A stretch of DNA of 64,000 nucleotides from positions 43,019 through 107,018 of the forward strand of contig NZ_FIZY01000014.1 in NCBI RefSeq assembly GCF_900060185.1, in the 5' to 3' direction. Under the pieces are notes generated by a model. That model was not told the DNA's origin, searched no databases, and saw nothing but the letters and a program-made list of their open reading frames with translations. How positions within the stretch are numbered: the first letter of the stretch is position 1; every line of letters starts with the position of its first letter. The translations under genes and the position numbers were made by a program. The DNA is from Grimontia marina. GTDB taxonomy: Bacteria > Pseudomonadota > Gammaproteobacteria > Enterobacterales > Vibrionaceae. Positions 10,831-21,731 of the stretch are shown piece by piece.

Positions 10831-12369
10831 TTATTGAGCTTCCGGCGTTTTTTCCGCACTCTCTGCTTCATCTGTTACGGGGGCCGATTCAAGCGTATCA
10901 ATAACCTCACTTACCCCTTCACCGGGTACATCTTCTACTATGATGGTTTGCAATCCTTCAAGGTCGTCAGCGATATCACTGGTGATAGCCTCTGCTTTAT
11001 CCTGATCATAGCCAACAATACTCTGGTAGTAGCGACGGATATTTTCTACATAGCTGAGTGCTTCGTAACCACGCGCATAACCGTAGCGGGTTTGCTTGTA
11101 GTACTGGCGTTTGGCCAATAGTGGCAGACGTTGTTTCACATCCGCCCAAGAGTCTGGGTTTCCACCCTGTGCCTTGGTCAGACGGCGAGCGTCCATCATA
11201 TGGCCGAAGCCAATGTTGTAGGAAGCCAACGCAAACCAGATTTTCTCGTGCTCGTTAACGCTGTCTGGCACACGGTGCAGCATTTTGCGCAAGTACTCGG
11301 CGCCGCCTCGGATGCTTTGCTCCGGGTCGAGTCGGTTTTTAACACCTACAGATTTGGCTGTTGGCAGCGTCAACATCATCATGCCGCGAACGCCAGTTGG
11401 AGAGACGGCGCGTGGGTTCCAGTGAGATTCCTGATAAGAAAGAGCGGCAAGCAAGCGCCAGTCAAACTCGTCGGCATATTTCTTAAACAATGGTTCCCAT
11501 TTCGGCAACTTGGTATCGATAGCGCGCAGAAAGGCGCGGGTATCCACAAAGTCGAAGCTGTCTACATGGCCGAAGTATTTCTCTTCAAGTGCTGCCAGTT
11601 CACCGCTTTGGGTTTTCTTGCCGAAAAACTCAATCATTAAAGCGTAAACACTGTCGTCCTGTGATTTTTTCATGAACCAGGCAACAGGCTCATCTTCAGT
11701 TAAATCCAATGCAACTGTGATGGTTGGGTGGGTGCGTTGTACCAATGCAATATCGACAGAGTCAGCGATAGTGAAGTCCAGCTTGCCATCGGCAACTTGT
11801 TTGAGAAGCTCATCGTCATCTATGTCTTTGACACTTTCCCAGACAAGCTCTGGGTATTCGCGCTGAATCGCCTTTAGGGTAAGGGCATGACTTGAGCCTT
11901 CAACGACAGCAACGCGAGCCCCATCTTTGTTTAACTCAGTGAGGTGCCGTGGACGCCAATGGCCATTTTTGTAAACCAGTTGTTGGCTAACATAGTAGTA
12001 AGCTGGTCCCGGACGGAAATGTTCGAGGCGGTCTTTGGTGATGGTTAAACCTGCGGCTATGATGTCAACATCACCACGTTCAAGGGCAGGGAAAAGCCCA
12101 GACAGGGTATAGGCTGGTTGCATCTCAAGCTTAACGCCCAGACTTTGGGCAAATTGGGAGGCGAGTTCATAGTCGAGGCCTGTCGGGCCATCGGGGCCGA
12201 TGTAGTATGAAAGCTGGTTGTTCAGGGTGCCTACACGCAATACGCCGCGATCGCGGATTTTTTCCAGCGCCGTTCTGTCGTCGTACTTCCACTCGCAGCC
12301 AGCGAGAAAAAGTATCAGAAAAAAGCCAGTGAGTAGTGTGTAGGTTCGTTTTACAGCGTTCTGGTTCAA
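10831..12369 (-). CDS. mltF: Membrane-bound lytic murein transglycosylase F
   Basis: Outer-membrane lipoprotein that cleaves peptidoglycan glycan strands to 1,6-anhydro products. A lipoprotein signal ends in FLILFLAGC. Next comes a SBP_bac_3-type regulatory domain (about residues 40-270: GVLRVGTLNNQLSYY, LDYELASQFA), then a lysozyme-like SLT domain with the catalytic Glu in SYQESHWNP and the motif GVRGMMMLT. The frame is open further upstream to 12441, but the signal peptide best fits the TTG at 12369 (512 aa), with GAGTGAG upstream; this start is moderately certain. The C-terminal ~50 residues are acidic and Glu-rich, a non-conserved tail. Confidence 0.93.
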   Translation of the reverse strand: MNQNAVKRTYTLLTGFFLILFLAGCEWKYDDRTALEKIRDRGVLRVGTLNNQLSYYIGPDGPTGLDYELASQFAQSLGVKLEMQPAYTLSGLFPALERGDVDIIAAGLTITKDRLEHFRPGPAYYYVSQQLVYKNGHWRPRHLTELNKDGARVAVVEGSSHALTLKAIQREYPELVWESVKDIDDDELLKQVADGKLDFTIADSVDIALVQRTHPTITVALDLTEDEPVAWFMKKSQDDSVYALMIEFFGKKTQSGELAALEEKYFGHVDSFDFVDTRAFLRAIDTKLPKWEPLFKKYADEFDWRLLAALSYQESHWNPRAVSPTGVRGMMMLTLPTAKSVGVKNRLDPEQSIRGGAEYLRKMLHRVPDSVNEHEKIWFALASYNIGFGHMMDARRLTKAQGGNPDSWADVKQRLPLLAKRQYYKQTRYGYARGYEALSYVENIRRYYQSIVGYDQDKAEAITSDIADDLEGLQTIIVEDVPGEGVSEVIDTLESAPVTDEAESAEKTPEAQ

Positions 12370-12496
12370 AAAATTATGCTCACTCGTATTTCGTAGGACT
12401 GTTATATCAAAGCTGGCTGGACGCGGAAAGTTAAGCAGCAACCGTTACTTGGCGAATACTCAGAATAGTGACAATAAACGCCAGTCAAAAAAAGTT

Positions 12497-12512
12497 ACGC
12501 AAACGGTTGCGT
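12497..12512 (+). promoter_or_regulatory. PurR-like operator of purL
   Basis: ACGCAAACGGTTGCGT matches the purine repressor box (consensus ACGCAAACGTTTNCNT), with near-perfect dyad symmetry. It lies just upstream of the proposed purL promoter. PurR control of purL is established in E. coli; here it is inferred from the site. Confidence 0.85.
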
Positions 12513-12518
12513 CAAGTG

Positions 12519-12547
12519 TTACGTCGCTCACCTTTTTACCCTATAAT
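12519..12547 (+). promoter_or_regulatory. Probable sigma-70 promoter of purL
   Basis: A perfect -10 TATAAT (12542-12547) lies 17 bp after a weak -35 TTACGT (12519-12524). This implies a ~115-nt leader before the purL ATG. The adjacent PurR box supports the assignment. Confidence 0.65.
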
Positions 12548-12667
12548 ACCGCCCCGAAGCCTTTAGAAGTGGTATCGACATGGCTCTCCAATCTCATTTG
12601 CGCAATGTAAATCATGGGGTTAGGTCAATATCACTTTAATTCACTGCTAACCGAGAGACGTACGCAC

Positions 12668-15600
12668 ATGGAAATTTTGCGTGGTTCCCCCGCTCTGTCC
12701 GAATTTCGAGTCCAAAAACTGCTGGAAAGCTGCAAAGCAAATGATTTGCCTGTCACCAGCCTCTATGCAGAGTATATCCACTTTGCTGATCTCAGCGCGC
12801 CTTTGGGTGAGGACGAAAAGCAAAAACTGGATCGCTTGCTCACTTATGGTCCAACGATCGCAGAGCACGCACCTACAGGAACTCTCTTCCTTGTAACACC
12901 ACGCCCCGGCACCATCTCCCCTTGGTCCTCTAAAGCGACCGACATCGCCCGCAACTGTGGCCTAGCCCAAATCAAACGCCTTGAACGTGGCACTGCTTAC
13001 TATGTCGAGTTGTCTGGTGAGCTGTCAGAAACACAGAAAAAGACGCTGACTGGCCTGCTTCACGATCGCATGATGGAAGTGGTATTCGGACAGTTCGAAG
13101 AAGCTTCTGCATTGTTCCAAGCGGCAACACCTGCACCAATGACGGCAGTTGATGTCTTGGGTGGCGGACGCGAAGCGCTGGAAAGGGCCAACGTTGAGTT
13201 GGGTCTGGCACTGGCGGAAGACGAAATTGATTATCTGGTGGAAAGCTTCACCAAGCTGGGTCGTAACCCGAACGACATCGAACTGATGATGTTTGCACAA
13301 GCAAACTCAGAGCATTGTCGTCACAAGATCTTCAACGCAGACTGGACCATCGATGGTGTTGAACAGCGAAAGAGCCTGTTCAAGATGATCAAAAACACTT
13401 TCGAACACAACAGTGACTACGTGTTGTCAGCGTACAAAGACAACGCAGCTGTGATGACGGGTTCTAATGTGGGTCGATTCTTCCCGAATCCAGAGTCACG
13501 CCAATATGATTACCATCAGGAAGACGCACATATCTTGATGAAAGTGGAAACCCACAACCACCCAACGGCGATTTCTCCATGGCCAGGTGCTTCAACCGGC
13601 TCTGGTGGTGAAATCCGCGACGAAGGCGCAACCGGTATCGGCGGTAAGCCAAAAGCGGGATTGGTTGGTTTTACAGTATCTAACCTGCGTATCCCGGGCT
13701 TTGAGCAGCCTTGGGAAACTGATTTCGGCAAGCCAAACCGCATTGTGAACGCGCTGGATATTATGCTGGAAGGTCCTCTGGGTGGCGCCGCTTTTAACAA
13801 CGAATTTGGCCGTCCGAACCTGCTGGGTTACTTCCGTACTTACGAGGAAAAAGTGACCTCGCACAACGGTGAAGAAGTACGTGGTTACCACAAGCCAATC
13901 ATGATTGCGGGCGGCATGGGCAATATCCGTGATCAGCACGTGCAGAAAAAAGAAATCCCAGTCGGCGCGAAGTTGATTGTTCTTGGCGGCCCTGCGATGA
14001 ATATCGGTCTGGGCGGTGGTGCTGCGTCGTCAATGGCGTCTGGCCAGTCGACCGAAGACCTGGATTTTGCTTCTGTTCAGCGTGAAAACCCTGAGATGGA
14101 ACGACGCTGTCAGGAAGTCATTGACCGCTGTTGGCAGCTTGGCGAGCAAAACCCAATTGCGTTTATCCACGACGTGGGCGCGGGTGGTATTTCGAATGCC
14201 TTGCCTGAGCTGGTGGATGACGGCGAGCGCGGCGGTAAATTCCAGCTGCGTGACGTACCGAATGACGAGCCGGGTATGAGCCCACTGGCAATTTGGTGTA
14301 ACGAATCTCAAGAACGCTATGTGATGGCGGTTGCGCCAGAAAACATGGACGTGTTCGATGCTATCTGTAAGCGCGAACGTGCACCTTACGCGGTGGTAGG
14401 TGAAGCGACTGAAGAGCGTCACCTGACGCTGGAAGACAGCCACTTTGACAGCACGCCTATAGACATGCCGATGGACATTCTGCTTGGCAAGCCACCGAAA
14501 ATGCATCGTGACGTGACCTCTCTGAAAGTGGAGGGTCAGACGATTGTCCGTGACGGTATCAACATCGAAGAAGCGACCCAGCGTGTGCTGCGTTTGCCTT
14601 CGGTGGCAGAGAAAACCTTCCTTATCACCATCGGTGACCGCACCGTGACGGGTTTGGTTGCGCGTGACCAAATGGTCGGCCCTTGGCAGGTGCCTGTGGC
14701 GAACTGTGCGGTAACGGCTGCTAGTTATGACACTTACCACGGTGAAGCGATGTCCATGGGTGAGCGCACGCCAGTTGCACTGCTGGACTTTGCTGCGTCT
14801 GCACGTCTGGCTGTTGCGGAATCCCTGACTAACATTGCTTGTTCTGACATCGGCGACCTGAAGCGCATTAAGCTGTCTGCAAACTGGATGGCAGCAGCGG
14901 GCCATCCGGGCGAAGATGCTGGTCTGTATGAAGCAGTGAAAGCGGTGGGTGAAGAGCTTTGTCCAGCGCTGGATCTGACTATTCCTGTGGGTAAAGACTC
15001 GATGTCGATGAAGACCCGCTGGGACGAGAAGGGCGAGCAGAAAGAAAACACCTCGCCACTGTCTTTGATCATTACCGCATTCGGCCGTGTCGAAGACGTA
15101 CGTAAGACAGTAACGCCTCAGCTTCGCACTGACAAAGGCGACAGTGCACTGGTATTGGTCGACCTTGGTCAAGGCCAAAACCGTATGGGTGCAACTGCAC
15201 TGGCGCAGGTTTACAAGCAGCTGGGTGACAAACCTGCTGATGTTGACAGCCCAGAGCTGCTGAAAGGCTTCTTCAACGCGATGCAAACGCTGGTTCGCGA
15301 CGAAAAACTGCTGGCTTACCATGACCGTGGTGACGGTGGCCTTTATGTGACACTGGCGGAAATGGCGTTTGCTGGTCACGTTGGCTTAGAAGTGGATATC
15401 AACACCCTGTCTGCTGAAGGCGAGTGCAGCGACGAGCTGGCAGCGTTGTTCAACGAAGAGTTGGGCGCTGTTGTTCAGGTTCGCACCGAAGATTTGGATT
15501 CTGTGCTGTCGACGCTGTCTGCACACGGCCTGGAAGCATGTAGCCATGTGATTGGCACCCTGACAGAAGACGATGCTCTCCGTGTCTGGAATGGTGATGC

Positions 15601-16576
15601 ACTGGTGCTGGATCAGAACCGTACTGAGCTTCGTACCATTTGGGCGGAAACCACTTACCAAATGCAGGCAATGCGTGATAATCCACGCGGTGCTCAGCAA
15701 GAGTTTGATGCGAAGAAAGACGTTACCGATCCAGGTCTGTCAGCGAACCTGACCTTCGATGTTCAGGAAGACGTGGCGGCACCGTTTATCACAATGGGTG
15801 CGCGTCCTCAAATGGCAATTTTGCGTGAGCAGGGCGTAAACTCCCACGTTGAAATGGCAGCGGCGTTTGACCGCGCTGGCTTTGATGCTAAAGACGTTCA
15901 CATGAGCGACGTGCTGGCAGGCAACATTTCGCTGGAAGAGTTCAACGGCTTAGTAGCTTGTGGCGGCTTCTCATACGGCGACGTGTTGGGCGCTGGTGAA
16001 GGTTGGGCGAAATCTATCCTGTTCAACGAGCAGGCGCGTGACCAGTTTGAGCGTTTCTTCCATCGCGGCGATTCGTTCGCACTGGGAGTGTGTAACGGCT
16101 GTCAGATGCTGTCTAACCTGCACGAACTGATTCTAGGCGCTGACTTGTGGCCTCGTTTCGTTCGCAACGAATCTGAGCGCTTTGAAGCACGCTTTAGCCT
16201 CGTTCAGGTTCAGGAAAACCCATCTTTGTTCCTGAGCGGTATGGCGGGCTCTCACATGCCTATCGCGGTTTCTCATGGCGAAGGCCGTGTAGAAGTGCGT
16301 GATGCTGAGCATCTGGCTGCGATCGAGCAATCAGGTACGGTTGCACTGCGTTACCTGGATAACTTCGGTAAGGTGACTCAGGATTACCCGGCGAACCCGA
16401 ACGGTTCACCAAATGGTATTACCGGTCTGACAACCCGTGATGGTCGTGTGACCATCATGATGCCGCACCCAGAGCGTGTATTCCGTACTGTGGCGAACTC
16501 ATGGCACCCAGATAACTGGGGTGAAGACAGCCCTTGGATGCGTATGTTCCGTAACGCGCGCGTCAAGCTGGGCTAA
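12668..16576 (+). CDS. purL: Phosphoribosylformylglycinamidine synthase (single-chain)
   Basis: Fourth step of purine synthesis: FGAR + glutamine + ATP to FGAM. Single-chain type of 1302 aa with N-terminal PurS-like part, two AIRS-like ATP-binding halves ([52 protein letters not shown]) and a C-terminal glutaminase with nucleophile Cys in GVCNGCQML and the His/Glu of MPHPERVFR. The frame is open back to 12614, but the family start [14 protein letters not shown] is at 12668. A large antisense open frame inside it is only a codon-bias shadow. Confidence 0.98.
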   Translation: MEILRGSPALSEFRVQKLLESCKANDLPVTSLYAEYIHFADLSAPLGEDEKQKLDRLLTYGPTIAEHAPTGTLFLVTPRPGTISPWSSKATDIARNCGLAQIKRLERGTAYYVELSGELSETQKKTLTGLLHDRMMEVVFGQFEEASALFQAATPAPMTAVDVLGGGREALERANVELGLALAEDEIDYLVESFTKLGRNPNDIELMMFAQANSEHCRHKIFNADWTIDGVEQRKSLFKMIKNTFEHNSDYVLSAYKDNAAVMTGSNVGRFFPNPESRQYDYHQEDAHILMKVETHNHPTAISPWPGASTGSGGEIRDEGATGIGGKPKAGLVGFTVSNLRIPGFEQPWETDFGKPNRIVNALDIMLEGPLGGAAFNNEFGRPNLLGYFRTYEEKVTSHNGEEVRGYHKPIMIAGGMGNIRDQHVQKKEIPVGAKLIVLGGPAMNIGLGGGAASSMASGQSTEDLDFASVQRENPEMERRCQEVIDRCWQLGEQNPIAFIHDVGAGGISNALPELVDDGERGGKFQLRDVPNDEPGMSPLAIWCNESQERYVMAVAPENMDVFDAICKRERAPYAVVGEATEERHLTLEDSHFDSTPIDMPMDILLGKPPKMHRDVTSLKVEGQTIVRDGINIEEATQRVLRLPSVAEKTFLITIGDRTVTGLVARDQMVGPWQVPVANCAVTAASYDTYHGEAMSMGERTPVALLDFAASARLAVAESLTNIACSDIGDLKRIKLSANWMAAAGHPGEDAGLYEAVKAVGEELCPALDLTIPVGKDSMSMKTRWDEKGEQKENTSPLSLIITAFGRVEDVRKTVTPQLRTDKGDSALVLVDLGQGQNRMGATALAQVYKQLGDKPADVDSPELLKGFFNAMQTLVRDEKLLAYHDRGDGGLYVTLAEMAFAGHVGLEVDINTLSAEGECSDELAALFNEELGAVVQVRTEDLDSVLSTLSAHGLEACSHVIGTLTEDDALRVWNGDALVLDQNRTELRTIWAETTYQMQAMRDNPRGAQQEFDAKKDVTDPGLSANLTFDVQEDVAAPFITMGARPQMAILREQGVNSHVEMAAAFDRAGFDAKDVHMSDVLAGNISLEEFNGLVACGGFSYGDVLGAGEGWAKSILFNEQARDQFERFFHRGDSFALGVCNGCQMLSNLHELILGADLWPRFVRNESERFEARFSLVQVQENPSLFLSGMAGSHMPIAVSHGEGRVEVRDAEHLAAIEQSGTVALRYLDNFGKVTQDYPANPNGSPNGITGLTTRDGRVTIMMPHPERVFRTVANSWHPDNWGEDSPWMRMFRNARVKLG

Positions 16577-16609
16577 TCAGGACGTTTTAAACACCAAACT
16601 TGTGACACA

Positions 16610-16638
16610 AGCCGCTACCTTCTGGTGGCGGCTTTTTT
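16610..16638 (+). terminator. Intrinsic terminator of purL
   Basis: AGCCGCTACC-TTCT-GGTGGCGGCT followed by TTTTT, 33 nt after the purL stop. Confidence 0.88.
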
Positions 16639-16703
16639 ATCCGATTGCATCCTGTATCGGCAAGAGGGTAAAGTGTTCCGGCAATTTTACGGAGAGAAAT
16701 GCA

Positions 16704-17141
16704 ATGGACAGTGCGATCAGCTTTACGCTCATTCCTTCCGGAACAATGCCGGATTCCCTTCAGCGCCGTTTTCCTTCGCTGGCAAAACTAAACGATCCTG
16801 AATCGACGAAAGAGCTCCCTATGTTGGTTGCCGAAAAAAAGGGTGAACCTGTTGCTGTGGCTGTGCTTCAACATGAAAAGCGCCATAACGGCATCATGGT
16901 TGAAGATGCAACCTTAACCCTGCTTGAAGTCGATCAGGCAAGCCGTCTGCAGGGGATAGGTAAAAACCTACTGAATGCGCTAGAGGCCTATGCCGCAACC
17001 GTCACTTGCGAGCTTAAAGTGGACTGCGGTGCAGTCATTGGACGTAAACCTATGCAGGTGCTGTTGACCAATTCCGGCTACGAGCCTCCTTTTGCTTGTG
17101 GTGAAACTAAAACCACGACGTGGAAGAAGTCTCTAGTTTAA
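16704..17141 (+). CDS. Putative GNAT family acetyltransferase
   Basis: Small cytosolic protein of 145 aa. The acetyl-CoA binding motif A of GNAT enzymes is recognisable as SRLQGIGKNLLNALEAYA, preceded by a strand TLTLLEVD; the C-terminal NSGYEPP resembles the 'x-x-GF/Y' end of many members. The open frame extends upstream through the end of purL, but the real start is the ATG at 16704 with GGAGAG 7 nt before it. It lies between the purL terminator and glnB. The acceptor substrate cannot be told; no neighbour suggests one. Confidence 0.72.
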   Translation: MDSAISFTLIPSGTMPDSLQRRFPSLAKLNDPESTKELPMLVAEKKGEPVAVAVLQHEKRHNGIMVEDATLTLLEVDQASRLQGIGKNLLNALEAYAATVTCELKVDCGAVIGRKPMQVLLTNSGYEPPFACGETKTTTWKKSLV

Positions 17142-17205
17142 TAAGGGATTCTATTTAGGAAAACCGCGCCAACGGGGTGGTATAAGGTTACAATTAAAGT
17201 AGTGA

Positions 17206-17580
<375 letters not shown>

Positions 17581-17600
17581 TCGCCTAACTGACTATTGAT

Positions 17601-17626
17601 AAAAGACCGCCGACTGGCGGTCTTTT
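17601..17626 (+). terminator. Bidirectional terminator between glnB and the YitT gene
   Basis: AAAAGACCGCC-GACT-GGCGGTCTTTT: a perfect 11-bp stem with T's on both outer sides, so it serves the converging glnB and YitT-family transcripts. Confidence 0.9.
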
Positions 17627-17640
17627 CGTTTCAATTGCGT

Positions 17641-18246
17641 TTAATAACAAACCACATAGCGGTCTGGCCTATGGTTCATGGTTAGCACTAGGTTCAGTAC
17701 AAATGCCCCAATTACCGAACAGGCAAGCAGCCATGGTGAGACAAAAAAGAATGAAGCCAGCAGGATCGCAATATCAATTGTCATCTGAACGTTGCCTGCG
17801 CGAATGCCAAACTTATCCTGGCAGAAGAGAGCCATTACATTAAAACCGCCAAGGCTTGCGTTGTGACGAAAGATCATCAACATGCCCACACCCATTAGAA
17901 GACCGCCAATCAAACCGCAGTAAAGTGGTTGAAGCCAGCCGATGGTAAATACATGGGAGATGTGGTCAACGATTAACGAAACCATAGCGCCTACAAAAAC
18001 ACTGCGTAGGGCAAACTGGGTACCGAAACGGTGCCATCCCATGATGTAGAAAGGCACGTTCATTAGAAAGTAAAGGGTACCGAAAGAGAGGTCGGTAAAC
18101 TGGGCGACTAAAAGTGCCAGACCTGTCGTACCACCAGTCAGCAAGCCTGCTTGCTGAAGGAAATAAACACCCTGTGCCACAATGAACGCACCAGACAGGA
18201 TCGCAATCATGTCTTCTAACTGTGAATGTTTGGGCTGATAGCTCAA
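17641..18246 (-). CDS. YitT family membrane protein
   Basis: Inner-membrane protein of 201 aa with about six hydrophobic segments, unknown function. Family landmarks are GVYFLQQAGLLTGGTTGLALL near the N-terminus and FRHNASLGGFNVMALFCQDKFGIRAG in the middle. The best start is a TTG at 18246 with AGGAG 8 nt upstream; the first in-frame ATG lies 12 codons later and would cut into the first membrane segment region. Transcribed alone, convergent with glnB and divergent from glyA. Called YitT-family by motif only; no transport substrate is known for this family. Confidence 0.85.
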   Translation of the reverse strand: MSYQPKHSQLEDMIAILSGAFIVAQGVYFLQQAGLLTGGTTGLALLVAQFTDLSFGTLYFLMNVPFYIMGWHRFGTQFALRSVFVGAMVSLIVDHISHVFTIGWLQPLYCGLIGGLLMGVGMLMIFRHNASLGGFNVMALFCQDKFGIRAGNVQMTIDIAILLASFFFVSPWLLACSVIGAFVLNLVLTMNHRPDRYVVCY

Positions 18247-18503
18247 CGCAATAACTCCTAAAATGTGTCGTTTTTAAAGGGATTCACGACGCAAGAATGT
18301 ACTCGCAAAAAGCCGGGATGCTTGATTCTCTCTGGAATCATTCCACGGCACTGCTTTCACTATAAGCGAATGAAAAGCAGGGCATCTTAAAGAGATTGTA
18401 TAAGGGAGAAAAGAGGCGGGATGAACTTGCGTAAGCGCTTGTGTCACCAACGGCTTACGGAGTGTAAAGTTCTGTGGTTTACAGTATGTGACATTGGTCA
18501 ATG
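18247..18503. other. YitT-glyA divergent spacer, left part
   Basis: Gene-free. It must contain the promoter for the YitT gene (minus strand), but I see no strong consensus. Open frames here on both strands lack Shine-Dalgarno sequences and look accidental. A near-palindrome TGGAATCATTCCA occurs around 18335. Confidence 0.4.
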
Positions 18504-18516
18504 TGAATTCAATTCA
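18504..18516 (+). promoter_or_regulatory. MetR-like site upstream of glyA
   Basis: TGAATTCAATTCA fits the MetR pattern TGAA-N5-TTCA. In E. coli, MetR activates glyA from sites upstream of the promoter, so the position (about 260 bp before the ATG and upstream of the PurR box) is sensible. One site only was found; binding is inferred. Confidence 0.5.
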
Positions 18517-18622
18517 TGATTGGAATGAGAAAAGACCATGTTCACTCAGGCAAAAAAAATGTGATTCCTACTACCTGTTGCGCAACAAATTTTGTAGAAT
18601 CGCAGCCAATAGGAATGCAATG

Positions 18623-18638
18623 ACGAAAACGTTTGCGT
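18623..18638 (+). promoter_or_regulatory. PurR-like operator of glyA
   Basis: ACGAAAACGTTTGCGT matches the PurR box at nearly all conserved positions. PurR repression of glyA is known in E. coli because glycine and one-carbon units feed purine synthesis. The exact glyA promoter is not obvious; a TAGAAT at 18595-18600 could be its -10. Confidence 0.8.
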
Positions 18639-18764
18639 CCGCGTGGATACTGGCGTTTTCAATTTGGTGTAAATCAACCCAAGCCAGGTTGAGCAGATAA
18701 TTTGCCAGCGCGAGTTATCCGGTCAACTTGGTACCCAGGGAACTATCTGAGTCAGGAGATACAG

Positions 18765-20015
18765 ATGCTAAAGCGTGACATGAACATCGCTGATTACGAT
18801 GCGGAGCTGTTTGCCGCGATCCAGGAAGAAACTGCACGTCAGGAAGAGCACATCGAGCTCATCGCGTCAGAAAACTACACCAGCCCTCGCGTTATGGAAG
18901 CGCAAGGTTCCCAGCTGACGAACAAATATGCGGAAGGTTACCCAGGCAAGCGCTACTACGGCGGTTGTGAGTACGTAGACAAAGCGGAAGCGTTGGCTAT
19001 CGACCGTGCATGTGAACTGTTCGGTGCCGAGTACGCGAACGTTCAGCCACACTCAGGTTCTCAGGCAAACAGCGCTGTTTACATGGCACTGCTGAATCCG
19101 GGCGACACTGTTCTGGGCATGAGCCTGGCTCATGGTGGTCACTTGACTCACGGTTCACCGGTTAACTTCTCTGGTAAGCACTACAATGTGATTCCTTACG
19201 GTATCGACGAAGCAGGCCAAATCAACTACGACGAGATGGAATCACTGGCGCTTGAGCACAAACCTAAGATGATTATCGGCGGTTTCTCTGCCTACTCACA
19301 AATCGTTGATTGGGCGCGAATGCGTGAGATTGCAGACAAAGCAGGCGCTTACCTGCTTGTTGATATGGCGCACGTTGCTGGTCTTGTTGCAGCCGGTGTA
19401 TACCCAACGCCAATCCCACATGCACACGTTGTGACTACCACCACCCACAAAACCCTGGCGGGCCCACGCGGCGGTCTTATCTTGTCTAATGCAGGCGAAG
19501 ATATGTACAAGAAGCTGAATTCAGCTGTCTTCCCAGGTGGTCAGGGTGGTCCTTTGATGCACGTGATCGCGGCAAAAGCCGTTGCTTTCAAAGAAGCGAT
19601 GGAGCCAGAGTTCAAAGCTTACCAGCAGCGTGTTGTTGACAATGCAAAAGCCATGGTAGGTCAGTTCCAAGAGCGCGGTTACAAGATCGTATCTGACAGT
19701 ACTGAAAACCACCTGTTACTTGTGGATCTGATTGACAAGAACATCACGGGTAAAGATGCAGATGCAGCGCTGGGTGCAGCAAACATCACTGTGAACAAGA
19801 ACAGCGTGCCAAACGACCCACGTAGCCCATTCGTCACTTCTGGTATCCGTGTTGGAACCCCGGCGATCACCCGCCGTGGTTTTACTCAGGAAGATACGAA
19901 AGAGCTGGCGAACTGGATGTGTGATGTTCTGGATGACATTGAAAACGCAGAAGTTATCGAAGCAACCAAAGCGAAGGTGCTGGAAATCTGCAAACGTCTG
20001 CCAGTTTACGCATAA
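18765..20015 (+). CDS. glyA: Serine hydroxymethyltransferase
   Basis: PLP enzyme interconverting serine + tetrahydrofolate and glycine + 5,10-methylene-THF, the main one-carbon source for purines, thymidylate and methionine. 416 aa. The PLP lysine lies in [16 protein letters not shown]; the substrate motifs [19 protein letters not shown] and QPHSGSQAN are intact. The frame is open upstream, but [16 protein letters not shown] at 18765 is the family start and has AGGAG 7-8 nt before it. Placed alone between its regulated upstream region and a strong terminator. Confidence 0.98.
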   Translation: MLKRDMNIADYDAELFAAIQEETARQEEHIELIASENYTSPRVMEAQGSQLTNKYAEGYPGKRYYGGCEYVDKAEALAIDRACELFGAEYANVQPHSGSQANSAVYMALLNPGDTVLGMSLAHGGHLTHGSPVNFSGKHYNVIPYGIDEAGQINYDEMESLALEHKPKMIIGGFSAYSQIVDWARMREIADKAGAYLLVDMAHVAGLVAAGVYPTPIPHAHVVTTTTHKTLAGPRGGLILSNAGEDMYKKLNSAVFPGGQGGPLMHVIAAKAVAFKEAMEPEFKAYQQRVVDNAKAMVGQFQERGYKIVSDSTENHLLLVDLIDKNITGKDADAALGAANITVNKNSVPNDPRSPFVTSGIRVGTPAITRRGFTQEDTKELANWMCDVLDDIENAEVIEATKAKVLEICKRLPVYA

Positions 20016-20030
20016 GTTGTTATCTGATTG

Positions 20031-20058
20031 AAAAAAGCACCTTCGGGTGCTTTTTTTG
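20031..20058 (+). terminator. Intrinsic terminator of glyA
   Basis: AAAAAAGCACC-TTCG-GGTGCTTTTTTT; a tetraloop hairpin with a long T tract. Confidence 0.9.
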
Positions 20059-20136
20059 TGCCTATTTTCACCACTTTCGCGCTTTCTCAAGTCTGCAAAT
20101 CGGTTACACTGTTCACCAATTGTTTAAGGAGGCGAG

Positions 20137-20586
20137 ATGCACTGTCCATTTTGTGGTGCGAATGACACCAAGGTCATTGATTCACGACTGGTCGCAGACG
20201 GCCATCAGGTGCGTCGTCGTCGCCAGTGTTTGGCGTGTAACGAACGTTATACTACGTTCGAAACTGCAGAGCTGGTGATGCCGCGTATCATCAAAACTAA
20301 TGGCAACCGAGAGCCATTTAACGAAGATAAATTGCGTGGCGGTATTCAACGAGCTCTCGAAAAGCGTCCGGTGAGCACAGACGATATCGAAAAGTCTATT
20401 AACACCATTAAATCAACCATTCGCGCTACAGGCGAACGTGAGGTGTCTTCGACATTGGTAGGCAATCTGGTGATGGATGCACTGAAAGAACTTGATAAAG
20501 TCGCATACATTCGCTTTGCTTCTGTGTATCACAGTTTTGAAGATATCCGAGACTTCGGTGAAGAAATAGCCCGCCTGGAAAAATAA
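20137..20586 (+). CDS. nrdR: Transcriptional repressor NrdR
   Basis: Repressor of ribonucleotide reductase genes. 149 aa: an N-terminal zinc ribbon ([17 protein letters not shown] ... [12 protein letters not shown]) followed by an ATP-cone domain ([20 protein letters not shown]) that senses dATP/ATP. A near-ideal AAGGAGG precedes the ATG. First gene of the nrdR-ribD-ribE-ribBA cluster; ribD begins 8 nt after its stop, a conserved arrangement in gammaproteobacteria. Confidence 0.97.
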   Translation: MHCPFCGANDTKVIDSRLVADGHQVRRRRQCLACNERYTTFETAELVMPRIIKTNGNREPFNEDKLRGGIQRALEKRPVSTDDIEKSINTIKSTIRATGEREVSSTLVGNLVMDALKELDKVAYIRFASVYHSFEDIRDFGEEIARLEK

Positions 20587-20594
20587 GCGGTTAC

Positions 20595-21713
20595 ATGTTT
20601 TCAATTTTTGACACTCAAATGATGCTGCGCGCCCTTGAACTGGCGAAACGCGGTATTTACACCACTGCTCCTAATCCGAATGTTGGCTGCGTGATCACTC
20701 AAGGCGATGATATCGTCGGAGAGGGATTTCATTTCCGTGCCGGAGAGCCTCATGCGGAAGTGCATGCGTTGCAGGCTGCTGGTGAGAAAGCTAGAGGCGC
20801 CACTGCTTACGTTACCCTTGAGCCTTGCTCTCACCATGGGCGAACACCACCTTGTGCTGACGCATTAGTTGCGGCGGGCGTTAGCCGCGTAATATGTTCC
20901 ATGGTAGACCCGAATCCGAAAGTGGCTGGACGTGGTATAAAGCGCATGCGTGATGCAGGCATTCAGGTCGAGGTCGGTTTAATGCAGGCGCAGGCTGAAG
21001 CGCTCAACCCTGGTTTCATCAAGGTGATGAAAACCGGTCTGCCGTTCGTCCAGTTAAAGCTGGCCTCCAGTCTTGATGGTCGTACAGCGCTGGCAAATGG
21101 TCAGAGCAAGTGGATAACCGGGGCTGAAGCCCGTGCAGATGTTCAGGCGTTCCGTGCTCAGGCCAGCGCAATTCTCTCAACCAGTCAGACGGTACTGGAT
21201 GATAATCCATCTCTTAACGTGCGCTGGGAAGAGCTGCCTGACGCTGTTAAAGCAGAGTATGCCCAAGATGATTTGCGTCAACCTGCACGCGTGATACTGG
21301 ATACCCAAAGGAAGGTGAGTGAACATGCCCATCTTTTCTCTTTGGAAGGTGACGTTATTATAGTGACAGCTTCTCAAGCAGATTCAGACAATGATGCGTA
21401 TAAAGTGCTGACTGTTGCAAAAGACTCAGGAAAGCTTGACCTGAACATTACCATGCGTGCATTGGCATCAGATGGTATCAGCCATATCTGGGTAGAAGCA
21501 GGTGCCACGCTGGCGGGTAGTTTGCTGAATGCAGGCTTAGTGGATGAGATGATCGTCTATCAAGCACCAAAACTCATGGGCATCGACAGCCGTGGTTTGG
21601 TTAACCTGAAGGGAATGACCTGCATGAACCAGGTGCCAACCTTCGAGTTGACTGACGTGACCTGCATTGGCAACGATGTGCGTCTTCGCATGCAAAAGCC
21701 GCAGTCCGAGTAA
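20595..21713 (+). CDS. ribD: Bifunctional riboflavin deaminase/reductase
   Basis: Carries out the deamination and the reduction steps after GTP cyclohydrolase II in riboflavin synthesis. 372 aa: N-terminal zinc deaminase (PHAEVHAL with catalytic Glu; LEPCSHHGRTPPC as zinc ligands) and a C-terminal NADPH-dependent reductase (from about residue 147, LPFVQLKLASSLDGRTAL; ISHIWVEAGATLAGSLL). Translation is probably coupled to nrdR, as the start has little Shine-Dalgarno of its own. Confidence 0.96.
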   Translation: MFSIFDTQMMLRALELAKRGIYTTAPNPNVGCVITQGDDIVGEGFHFRAGEPHAEVHALQAAGEKARGATAYVTLEPCSHHGRTPPCADALVAAGVSRVICSMVDPNPKVAGRGIKRMRDAGIQVEVGLMQAQAEALNPGFIKVMKTGLPFVQLKLASSLDGRTALANGQSKWITGAEARADVQAFRAQASAILSTSQTVLDDNPSLNVRWEELPDAVKAEYAQDDLRQPARVILDTQRKVSEHAHLFSLEGDVIIVTASQADSDNDAYKVLTVAKDSGKLDLNITMRALASDGISHIWVEAGATLAGSLLNAGLVDEMIVYQAPKLMGIDSRGLVNLKGMTCMNQVPTFELTDVTCIGNDVRLRMQKPQSE

Positions 21714-21731
21714 AATTTAAAGTGAATTAGT

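Noticed and set aside
14030..15379. A 449-codon open frame antisense to purL
   Set aside because: It lies wholly inside a highly conserved gene, has no Shine-Dalgarno, and its His/Gln/Arg-rich composition is what the reverse complement of biased codons produces.
18274..18700. Short open frames on both strands between the YitT gene and glyA
   Set aside because: No ribosome-binding sites and no recognisable sequence; one crosses the MetR- and PurR-like sites.
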